A stretch of DNA of 64,000 nt. Origin: Paraescarpia echinospica. Lineage: Eukaryota > Annelida > Polychaeta > Sabellida > Siboglinidae. The position numbers and the translations under genes are program-made. The notes beneath the pieces were generated by a model. It saw nothing but the letters and a program-made list of their open reading frames with translations. It ran no database searches and was not told the origin of the DNA. The DNA lies in NCBI GenBank assembly GCA_020002185.1, contig CM034537.1:5584465-5648464 (forward strand), read 5' to 3'. This document shows positions 1 to 10,111 of the stretch, one piece after another. The first letter of the stretch is position 1. Every line of letters begins with the position of its first letter.

Positions 1-2425
1 TACATAAAAACTAACCGTCAGAAAACGTCTAGATTGCAGTTGTTGTAAGCTATACTTTCGTAGAAGCCAAATATTGTTTTATCACTTTTAATTTATTGAT
101 ATTGAGTATTTGGGAACGTTTCTAATTGTTGATTACCCATATAAAATTAAATCTAACCGTCAGAAAACGTCAGGATTGCTGATTTCATCAGCTATTCTTT
201 TATACAAGCGAAATATTATCCTATAACGTCCAATTAATTGATTTCAGCCTTCAACAACGTTTTTAAAGGATATATACCACACAATAACTAAAAATTAACC
301 GTCAGAAAACATATATTGCTGTTGAGGTAAGTTGTACCGTCTTACTCTCGAAATATTATGCTATATCTTAAAATGATCGATATTCAGCATTTGGCAATCG
401 TTTTAATTGTTCATTTCCACCAATACATGAAAACTAACCGTCAAAAAATGTCTAGATTGCTGATTTGATCAGCTGTACTGTCATACAAGCGAAATGTTAT
501 TCGATAACTTCCAATTAATTGATTTGAGCCTTCACCAACGTTTCTAAAGGATATATACCACACAATAACTAAAAATTAACCGTCAAAAAACATATATTGC
601 TGTTATGGTAAGTTGTTCAGTCATACACTCAAAATATCATGCTATATCTTTCAAATAATCGATATTCAGCATTTGGCAACCGTTTAAATTGTTCATTAAC
701 ACCAATACATGAAAACTAACCGTCAGAAAACGTCTAGATTGCTGATATTATCAGCTATACTGTCATTCAAGCGAAATATTATGCTATAACTTCCAATTAA
801 TTGATTTTCAGCCCTCACCAACGTTTTTAAAGGATATATACCACACAATAACTAAAAATTAACCGTCAGAAATCAAATATTGCTGTTATTGCAAGTTGTA
901 CATTTATAAACGCGAAATATTATGTTACTGTTTCCAACTGATCGATATTCAGCATTTGGGAACGGTTTTGATTGTTTATTACCCCTATACATAAAAACTA
1001 ACCGTCAGAAAACGTCTATTTTACTGATAATGTCAGCTGTACTGTCGTACTAGCGAAATATTGTTTTATCAATTTTAATTTATTAATATTGAGTATTTGG
1101 GAAAGTTTCAAATTGTTGATTACCCATATAAAATTAAATTTAACCGTCAGAAAACGTCTAGATTGCTGATTTGATCAGCTGTGCTGTCATACAAGCGAAA
1201 TGTTATTCTATAACTTCCAATAAATTGTTTGAGCCTTCACCAACGTTTCTAAAGGATATATACCACACAATAACTAAAAATTAACCGTCAGAAAACATAT
1301 ATTTGCTGTTATTGTAAGTTGTACAGTCATACACGCGAAATATTCTGCTACTATTTCCAATTAATTGAGTTTATATAGGATATATACCACATTATAACTG
1401 AAAATTAACCTCCAGAAAACAAATATTGGTGTTATTGCGTCATTCATAAACGCGAAATATTAAGTTACTGTTTTCAACTGATCGATATTCAGCCAAATGC
1501 TGAATATCGATCAGTTGAAAACAGTAACTTAATATTTCGCATTTGGCAACGGTTTTAATTGTTCATTACCCCCTATACATAAAAACTAACCGTCAGAAAA
1601 CGTCTAGATTGCAGTTGTTGTAAGCTATACTTTCGTAGAAGCCAAATATTGTTTAATCACTTTTAATTTATTGATATTGAGTATTTGGGAACGTTTCTAA
1701 TTGTTGATTACCCATATAAAATTTAATCTAAACGTCAGAAAACGTCAGGATTGCTGATTTCATCAGCTATACTTTTATACAAGCGAAATATTATCCTATA
1801 ACTTCCAATTAATTGATTTCAGCCTTCAACAACGTTTTTAAAGGATATATACCACACAATAACAAAAAATTTACCGTCAGAAAACATATATTGCTGTTAT
1901 GGTAAGTTGTACAGTCATACACTCAAATTATCATGCTATATCTTTCAAATAATCGATATTCAGCATTTGGCAACCGTTTAAATTGTTCATTAACACCAAT
2001 ACATGAAAACTAACGGTCAGAAAACGTCTAGATTGCTGATATTATCAGCTATACTGTCATTCAAGCGAAATATTATGCTATAACTTCCAATTAATTTATT
2101 TTCAGCCCTCACCAACGTTTTTAAAGGATATATACCACACAATAACTAAAAATTAACCGTCAGAAATCAAATATTGCTGTTATTGCAACTTGTACATTCA
2201 TAAACGCGAAATATTATGTTACTGTTTCCAACTGATCGATATTCAGCATTTGGGAACGGTTTTGATTGTTTATTACCCCTATACATGAAAAACTAACCGT
2301 CAGAAAACGTGTATTTTACTGTTATTGTCAGCTGTACTGTCGTACTAGCGAAATATTGTTTTATCAATTTTAATTTATTGATATTGAGTATTTGAGAACG
2401 TTTCTAATTGTTGATTACGCATATA
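1..2425. repeat. Satellite array of about 140-bp units with higher-order structure
   Basis: About 17 units of 139-142 bp each begin with a variant of TAACCGTCAGAAAACGT (for example at 11, 153, 295, 434, 576, 716, 858 and 998). At least three unit types occur. One has GCAGTTGTTGTAAGC, one has GCTGATTTCATCAGC, and one has GCTGTTATGGTAAGTTG and ends with TATTCAGCATTTGGCAACGG. The types alternate roughly as dimers of about 280 bp. The sequence at position 1 recurs at 1576, so the higher-order unit is about 1575 bp; the second copy is shorter by about one dimer (987 aligns with 2283). The array runs off the left edge of the window and stops abruptly at the palindrome. No coding potential was seen. 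Centromeric or pericentromeric use is possible but nothing proves it; no CENP-B-like box was noticed. Confidence 0.9.
1452..1540. repeat. Perfect 42-bp inverted repeat inside the satellite
   Basis: Bases 1452-1493 and 1499-1540 are exact reverse complements around a 5-bp spacer (CAAAT). The normal unit reads TATTCAGC then ATTTGGCAACGG. Here a reverse-complement copy of the preceding bases is inserted between those two parts. This is the pattern left by a strand switch during replication. It is absent from the neighbouring units. Confidence 0.9.
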
Positions 2426-3794
2426 AAAATACGGAAAGTGATCAGAAATATTGCTCACTAAAATATCGGCTGAGGATTTGAAGAATCTTTTTGACAAATT
2501 GCATAACAAATTACCAATGAGTGTTCCATGATATTCTGAAAGTCGAGTTGGCATAGTAATTTTAAGAAGAAACCATGTGAAATGATTGTGTCAAAATAGT
2601 CACATATTTTGGGTTTTTCGTTAATTTTATGCAAGTCAATATTGTTATTTCCTGCAATTATTATTTCACTTTTAGATTTTTGTAAATCAACTAAATTTGA
2701 TGCCAAAATTCTTTTGTAAATATTCAGTAGTTTTTGATTATATCTCTAGGTGGTCTATATATATTTCCAAGAATTTTTTTTTATGCAAGCAACAACACAA
2801 GAGTCCAATATAGTGATGAAAAAAGGCCAAATGAATGACGTTTATTTATTAACGTGATAAGAGAGAAATGTGGGCTCGACATCCCAAGGCCAGGCCTGTG
2901 ACTGAGCCCATACTAGTCTCCTATACCTCAGGTTGACAGAGCCCACATTTTGGCACATAAAACAAGCAGTATTGGTATACATGATATCATATATCAAACA
3001 ATGTCATTACTGCTAAAATCACCATAGACCTACTGCACAGTATAATACTAGCCAAGCACACCAGTCAACCACACCAAATCTAAAACCAACACTACCCGCT
3101 TACGCATTACACTATATATAACTGAGGCTAAACCTTAAAAGTGGGGTCGATTATGCCACCGGTCACCTCAACCTGTGACCACCCCCGAAGAATTTTTTTT
3201 TTCACGGCACAACATGTTATTTTAATAAATTGACCCTCCCATGAGTCTGTATTAGCATGGATTTTTACAGGTTTGTAATTGTACTTGTTGCTGAGGTAGA
3301 TTGCCAAGCGGGCATGTGCACTACAGATTTTGCCTTGGCATATTAATATATATCCATCTATTTGAAATAAAGAAGTGTCAGCCTCTTCATCGAGCCATGT
3401 TTCCTGTAAACATAGAGAACTAATCTTACAGCCACTACTTCTGAATGTCTCTAGCTTTATTTTAATTTCGTCAGTTTTTGCATTTACACTGACAGTTTAA
3501 GCTTAGCATGATAAATTTGCTTTGTTTGTTCGTTAAATGGTTTATTAAATTATCATCGTCAAAGTATGGTGAATGTTGAAATGGTCCAACATCCCCATCT
3601 TCATTCATTTCATCCCTTTTTAATATGTGATGGAGAGAATTTTTCTCTAGAAAACAAAATTGCACTAAGAAATAATTGTTATCAATCATATTAGAAAATT
3701 TAATAAACAATAGTGCTCTATGTTTACAGGACACATCATATAAACATAGACTAGACGTTGTGAAAGAGCTGCACAAGCTATATAACCTGAGCAT
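2426..3794 (-). pseudogene. LINE-A endonuclease fragment (inverted copy in left arm)
   Basis: This is the mirror image of the LINE at 10112-11480. Reading on the minus strand, an open frame at 3794-3471 gives the ORF2 N-terminal leader (it includes NLINHLTNKQSKFIMLSLNC). The apurinic-like endonuclease core with LQETW follows. A 403-bp insertion (2783-3185) interrupts it before the NIYRPPRD motif, and the copy ends within SDHFPYF. Reverse transcriptase is absent because the palindrome boundary cuts it off. Frameshifts and stops make it non-functional. Confidence 0.8.
2783..3185 (-). mobile_element. 403-bp insertion in the left arm (mirror of 10721-11123)
   Basis: The insertion is flanked by two copies of a CCAAGAA plus poly-T sequence, at 2767-2782 and about 3186-3202. 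The second copy has one base change (CGAAGAA). The matching insertion and flanks in the right arm are described at 10721-11123. Its presence in both arms shows that it entered before the palindrome formed. Confidence 0.7.
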
Positions 3795-4999
3795 AATACA
3801 AATACATTTTGTAAAAGAGAATATTACGAATATTCCGCATTCATATATAACACTATGTATTTATTGCATCAGTGCAAAATGTGTGAAAATAAATTACAGC
3901 ATATGTACTGCCACAACATGAACGTAGAGTGAGAATAATGTAAGTATATCGAACAAAACACAAACTGATTATTGCGTAGACGCCAAGCTTTGGGGAAATA
4001 CTATATATAGTGCATTGTCCCAAAAATAAAAATGTAAAGTAATTAACACTAAATGTAGTGAAAAGAAAATGTATAAACATTGCCCTCCCCAAATGAAAAC
4101 AACGTAAATATTGACCGTATATCAATATATATATATATATGCACACCATACAGCTGTAGACTAAAATGTAAATAATATGAAATTGCACTATTTAAATACA
4201 ACGTCATTTCATGTGGAGCAGTTCGCTCAAGAGTAAATGTCAGCAAAAAGCATATATCAAAAACATTCAATGCTTTATAGAAAACAACTTAGATACTATA
4301 AAGTTCTTTGATAACATTTTGCAAGTGATGCAATAACGTTAACATAGCTAAAACGAATTTTGACGTAGCATTAAGAAAATCGTTAAAAAAGGTCCCGTTT
4401 GGTTTTGTAATGATAACATTCAAAAGCAAATTACAATTAAACGTTACTTTGATTAAACATAAGTGAAGGGTAAGAAAGATAATAAGGAAAAGAACAAGTA
4501 AGGAAAAAAACAAAAAGTGACTAGGCATATTAGTCACACTGGAGTCTGACTCAGCATAACTGATTATAATAATAAATGCAATATGAATGCATTGAAAAAT
4601 GCAAATTACACGAGTCATGTTATACAAATTCTCTACTGGCCCAGTTGAAGTCCACCTAGCAAAACTTGTCTTATTGTTCCCTTTATGAATGGGTGAGTTT
4701 TAAATATAATACAAATTGCATATCTAAGTTCATTATTCTATAGGTAATAAAATTACATAATGCAATGATTTTTATATACCTTTTGTGAAGGGCTTTTGCT
4801 TGAAGTGAGTTCTTAGGTGCTTTGGTGTCCATGGAAATGTTTTGGAATAGTTGAACCTTGGCAACTATAAACATAATCACAAATAATGTGTGTCATATGA
4901 CCTGTACGACAATTCTTGGGTCTTACGGGAAAATGTTCAAATATCATTTACACATAATCTGATTTTTTGTTTTGTTTTTGATTATGAGTCGTTCATATT

Positions 5000-5380
5000 T
5001 TATTATACGAGTCTTTTTTCTCTGCAATTTATATATATATGAGTATGTTTTTCTGTCTTGTGATTCCTTGTTTTGTTCTTTTACCAGAATTTCTACTTCT
5101 TTAATTTTGTTTGGTCTGATGACTGCTTTGGTTTTTTTCAAACTTACCTTCTTTAATGATTTTATTGAATCTTGTTTCGTTCAATTTCGTTCTAATTTCT
5201 TTCTATGATTCAATGATTCTGTTTTCCACTTTCTTTAGAAGATTCGTTCACTTTGGTTCTAATTTCTTTCTCTGATTCTTTGTCAGTTATTTCTATGCAT
5301 CCTACGCAGAACTGTTTGTCATAGTATTTACATTCCAGAAATTTGTGGTTTCACAATTAGTTTTTATAATGCAAGATAAG
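5000..5380 (-). pseudogene. CR1-like ORF1 remnant (left-arm copy)
   Basis: This is the mirror image of 8550-8960. On the minus strand it reads as a Cys-rich stretch (CKYYDKQFCVGC, then EITDKESEKEI) followed by a Lys/Glu-rich repeat. The evidence is set out under the right-arm copy. Stops interrupt it. Confidence 0.4.
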
Positions 5381-5533
5381 TATGACTGTTTAACTGCAAG
5401 ATAAGTATTACTGTAAAACTGCTATAAAAGCTGCTATAACAGAGCCAACACATCGGCTGTTTTTCTTACCCACCATCCTCCCCTCTCTACCTCCTAGGTT
5501 TTATGTTGCTTACCTTGTTATGTTCTTTTATTA

Positions 5534-5831
5534 GGGGGACATAAGACCGGCCCCACCTTTGCTACTTCTACTTTTGACATTTAATAATTGTTTAGCAATG
5601 AGCAACTTTGTATACGCAGTTAAGCATTTGATATATATATATTGTATTTTCTTGATGACCATTTTTGTGCTGGCTGCTAAGCTATATTCTTAATGTATAT
5701 TGTTATGTTGTTAGTATAATTATTAAATGATCTTTATCGACACTTACTCTTTGTGTGTTCCTGTAGCAAACAAGCTCAGGTTTCTGCCATTGTGTATCAT
5801 TAGTAGGGTATAAGCATTTAGCATCAGCAGG
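5534..5831 (-). repeat. R repeat, left-arm copy
   Basis: This is the mirror image of the R copy at 8098-8395. It includes the GCTGATGC start, CTGAGCTTGTTTGCTACAGG and the AAGGTGGGGCCGGTC end. R occurs at least eight times in the window. Confidence 0.75.
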
Positions 5832-6956
5832 GGATAAATGAGTATTATTGTAAAAAGATTGTCTTATTATGTGCAATTTATTACAATCATATTGAACAAG
5901 TGGGTAATACATGAATCACATTAAATGACTTAAAATCAATCATTATATTACATCTGTACTACTTTTTTAACATAACGCACAATAGTATATTACAAATGTA
6001 TTCATAATATACTATAAAATATCAACAACTTTAGATGAAGACGGCATATTGTCCTATGGTTTCCATAATATCAAATTGTAATCAAAATGCCAGTGAGAAA
6101 ATAATTGTTTAATGATTAGTATTTAATGTTTAACTTCATACTTTTTATTACAATCACATTAGAATATTAATTTTAATATACCAATCCAACAATAAGTAAT
6201 AACTGGACAGGGAAACCAGTCAGGAAGTCTTTATTACAGTTAACAAATATGGTACATGTTTGTAAACTATGAATAACCAGTTTGTTTTTACAAATGCAGT
6301 ATTCAGGAGACTGGTGCAGCTGTCCAGTATAAATATGTGGTCCAGTTATGTGCATTAATATTGCCATGCTCATCACTCAGTCTCGTGTGTTTATTCTTGT
6401 CTATGTCCTTTCCTCTGACACATGCAACATATGCAACTGCTATTGAGACATGAGTGTTCTGCTTGAGGTCTCTAGAGGGGTGCAGTTGGAGGTTTTATGG
6501 CCTCTATGCTTATTTACATTTTCAAACAATAACTATTTTATGGAAAGGTTTAATAATTAATATTGTTGTTATAATTTATCTACCCTAGTCACATGATTTG
6601 ATTACAACAGTACTTAATTAGTTAGATCGTTGTTTTCTAAATCCTAACCTTAGCATGCTATATATAACACTAATATTCTGCGAAATATCTGTTTATGAAA
6701 CCATTCTGTTGCAAGCACAATGACAGTACCTTTAGTGTTTATTAAATGGTAAGCTATACCATTTAATAAACTAAGTTAACTAAGCTAGTTAACTAACTTA
6801 AGACTTAGCTGTAAGGATAAAATCATAAAAATATGCACTTTTAATGTTAAACTGTATAATGTATACCCAATGTTTTCGAAAAACAAACTCTTCTTAAATT
6901 TACATACACACATTAACTAACTAATAAAATAATGAGTAGTCCCTTGCTTTTGATTG

Positions 6957-6972
6957 AATTTTCGTTATGAAA
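6957..6972. repeat. 16-bp centre (spacer) of the palindrome
   Basis: The unpaired bases AATTTTCGTTATGAAA separate TGATTG (6951-6956) from CAATCA (6973-6978). Such a short spacer would allow hairpin or cruciform formation. It is also typical of palindromes made by snap-back replication or by fused inverted sister breaks. Confidence 0.9.
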
Positions 6973-8097
6973 CAATCAAAAGCAAGGGACTACTCATTAT
7001 TTTATTAGTTAGTTAATGTGTGTATGTAAATTTAAGAAGAGTTTGTTTTTCGAAAACATTGGGTATACATTATACAGTTTAACATTAAAAGTGCATATTT
7101 TTATGATTTTATCCTTACAGCTAAGTCTTAAGTTAGTTAACTAGCTTAGTTAACTTAGTTTATTAAATGGTATAGCTTACCATTTAATAAACACTAAAGG
7201 TACTGTCATTGTGCTTGCAACAGAATGGTTTCATAAACAGATATTTCGCAGAATATTAGTGTTATATATAGCATGCTAAGGTTAGGATTTAGAAAACAAC
7301 GATCTAACTAATTAAGTACTGTTGTAATCAAATCATGTGACTAGGGTAGATAAATTATAACAACAATATTAATTATTAAACCTTTCCATAAAATAGTTAT
7401 TGTTTGAAAATGTAAATAAGCATAGAGGCCATAAAACCTCCAACTGCACCCCTCTAGAGACCTCAAGCAGAACACTCATGTCTCAATAGCAGTTGCATAT
7501 GTTGCATGTGTCAGAGGAAAGGACATAGACAAGAATAAACAAACGAGACTGAGTGATGAGCACGGCAATATTAATGCACATAACTGGACCACATATTTAT
7601 ACTGGACAGCTGCACCAGTCTCCTGAATACTGCATTTGTAAAAACAAACTGGTTATTCATAGTTTACAAACATGTACCATATTTGTTAACTGTAATAAAG
7701 ACTTCCTGACTGGTTTCCCTGTCCAGTTATTACTTATTGTTGGATTGGTATATTAAAATTAATATTCTAATGTGATTGTAATAAAAAGTATGAAGTTAAA
7801 CATTAAATACTAATCATTAAACAATTATTTTCTCACTGGCATTTTGATTACAATTTGATATTATGGAAACCATAGGACAATATGCCGTCTTCATCTAAAG
7901 TTGTTGATATTTTATAGTATATTATGAATACATTTGTAATATACTATTGTGCGTTATGTTAAAAAAGTAGTACAGATGTAATATAATGATTGATTTTAAG
8001 TCATTTAATGTGATTCATGTATTACCCACTTGTTCAATATGATTGTAATAAATTGCACATAATAAGACAATCTTTTTACAATAATACTCATTTATCC

Positions 8098-8395
8098 CCT
8101 GCTGATGCTAAATGCTTATACCCTACTAATGATACACAATGGCAGAAACCTGAGCTTGTTTGCTACAGGAACACACAAAGAGTAAGTGTCGATAAAGATC
8201 ATTTAATAATTATACTAACAACATAACAATATACATTAAGAATATAGCTTAGCAGCCAGCACAAAAATGGTCATCAAGAAAATACAATATATATATATCA
8301 AATGCTTAACTACGTATACAAAGTTGCTCATTGCTAAACAATTATTAAATGTCAAAAGTAGAAGTAGCAAAGGTGGGGCCGGTCTTATGTCCCCC
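8098..8395 (+). repeat. R repeat, right-arm copy
   Basis: Shared landmarks with the other copies are GCTGATGC near the start, CTGAGCTTGTTTGCTA, a TCATTTAATAATT box (8199-8213), its reverse complement AATTATTAAATGT (8338-8352), and GCAAAGGTGGGG followed by a C-rich run. The two boxes are 13-15 bp inverted repeats kept even in diverged copies. This suggests a hairpin or the terminal repeats of a small element nested in a larger family. No coding potential was seen, and the class is unknown. Confidence 0.75.
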
Positions 8396-8549
8396 TAATA
8401 CAAGAACATAACAAGGTAAGCAACATGAAACCTAGGAGGTAGAGAGGGGAGGATGGTGGGTAAGAAAAACAGCCGATGTGTTGGCTCTGTTATAGCAGCT
8501 TTTATAGCAGTTTTACAGTAATACTTATCTTGCATTATAAAAACTAATT

Positions 8550-8960
8550 GTGAAACCACAAATTTCTGGAATGTAAATACTATGACAAACAGTTCTGCGT
8601 AGGATGCATAGAAATAACTGACAAAGAATCAGAGAAAGAAATTAGAACCAAAGTGAACGAATCTTCTAAAGAAAGTGGAAAACAGAATCATTGAATCATA
8701 GAAAGAAATTAGAACGAAATTGAACGAAACAAGATTCAATAAAATCATTAAAGAAGGTAAGTTTGAAAAAAACCAAAGCAGTCATCAGACCAAACAAAAT
8801 TAAAGAAGTAGAAATTCTGGTAAAAGAACAAAACAAGGAATCACAAGACAGAAAAACATACTCATATATATATAAATTGCAGAGAAAAAAGACTCGTATA
8901 ATAAAATATGAACGACTCATAATCAAAAACAAAACAAAAAATCAGATTATGTGTAAATGA
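8550..8960 (+). pseudogene. CR1-like ORF1 remnant with zinc-finger-like Cys cluster
   Basis: Translation gives CKYYDKQFCVGC then EITDKESEKEI, which resembles the PHD-type Cys cluster in ORF1 of many CR1-group LINEs. A stretch of about 67 bp rich in Lys, Glu and Asn codons follows and is repeated (KEIRTKVNES appears twice). An open frame at 8763-8960 continues with a basic KKTKAVIRPNKIKEV segment and then stops. Stops and frameshifts break the reading. The diverged relative at 15310-15700 carries three copies of the 67-bp unit and lies just upstream of a CR1-type ORF2, which supports the ORF1 reading. The assignment rests on a short motif only. Confidence 0.4.
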
Positions 8961-10111
8961 TATTTGAACATTTTCCCGTAAGACCCAAGAATTGTCGTAC
9001 AGGCATATGACACACATTATTTGTGAATATGTTTATAGTTGCCAAAGTTCAACTATTCCAAAACATTTCCATGGACACCAAAGCACCTAAGAACTCACTT
9101 CAAGCAAAAGCCCTTCACAAAAGGTATATAAAAATCATTGCATTATGTAATTTTATTACCTATAGAATAATGAACTTAGATATGCAATTTGTATTATATT
9201 TAAAACTCACCCATTCATAAAGGGAACAATAAGACAAGTTTTGCTAGGTGGACTTCAACTGGGCCAGTAGAGAATTTGTATAACATGACTCGTGTAATTT
9301 GCATTTTTCAATGCATTCATATTGCATTTATTATTATAATCAGTTATGCTGAGTCAGACTCCAAGTGTGACTAATATGCCTAGTCACTTTTTGTTTTTTT
9401 CCTTACTTGTTCTTTTCCTTATTATGTTTCTTACCCTTCACTTATGTTTAATCAAAGTAACGTTTAATTGTAATTTGCTTTTGAATGTTATCATTACAAA
9501 ACCAAACGGGACCTTTTTTAACGATTTTCTTAATGCTACGTCAAAATTCGTTTTAGCTATGTTAACGTTATTGCATCACTTGCAAAATGTTATCAAAGAA
9601 CTTTATAGTATCTAAGTTGTTTTCTATAAAGCATTGAATGTTTTTGATATATGCTTTTTGCTGACATTTACTCTTGAGCGAACTGCTCCACATGAAATGA
9701 CGTTGTATTTAAATAGTGCAATTTCATATTATTTACATTTTAGTCTACAGCTGTATGGTGTGCATATATATATATATATATTGATATACGGTCAATATTT
9801 ACGTTGTTTTCATTTGGGGAGGGCAATGTTTATACATTTTCTTTTCACTACATTTAGTGTTAATTACTTTAAATTTTTATTTTTGGGACAATGCACTATA
9901 TATAGTATTTCCCCAAAGCTTGGCGTCTACGCAATAATCAGTTTGTGTTTTGTTCGATATACTTACGTTATTCTCACTCTACGTTCATGTTGTGGCAGTA
10001 CATATGCTGTAATTTATTTTCACACATTTTGCACTGATGCAATAAATACATAGTGTTATATATGAATGCGGAATATTCGTAATATTCTCTTTTATAAAAT
10101 GTATTTGTATT
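8961..10111. other. AT-rich arm segment with no recognised gene
   Basis: Open frames here (9023-9220, 9346-9615, 9634-10053) are short, rich in Phe/Ile/Tyr/Leu as expected of random AT-rich DNA, and match nothing recognised. A (TA)n run lies at about 9764-9780. The segment may be the 5' untranslated part of LINE-A. It is mirrored at about 3795-4968. Confidence 0.5.

Larger units (their letters stand above)
2426..6956 (-). repeat. Left arm of a 9-kb palindrome
   Basis: This 4.5-kb arm is the reverse complement of 6973-11480. Paired positions sum to 13929 near the centre and to 13906 at the outer end, so net indels are only 23 bp. Mismatches found by eye are roughly one per hundred bases. The outer limit is at 2426, where shared sequence (AAAATACGGAAAGTGATCAG) meets the satellite. 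From outside inward the arm holds the 5' part of a LINE endonuclease on the minus strand, a 403-bp insertion, about 1 kb of unrecognised AT-rich DNA, a CR1-like ORF1 remnant and the R repeat. Short open frames of 65-140 codons in the arms show no known domain. Confidence 0.95.

Noticed and set aside
1..2425. CRISPR array
   Set aside because: Whole units of about 140 bp repeat with no short repeat/unique spacer pattern, and the context is eukaryotic.
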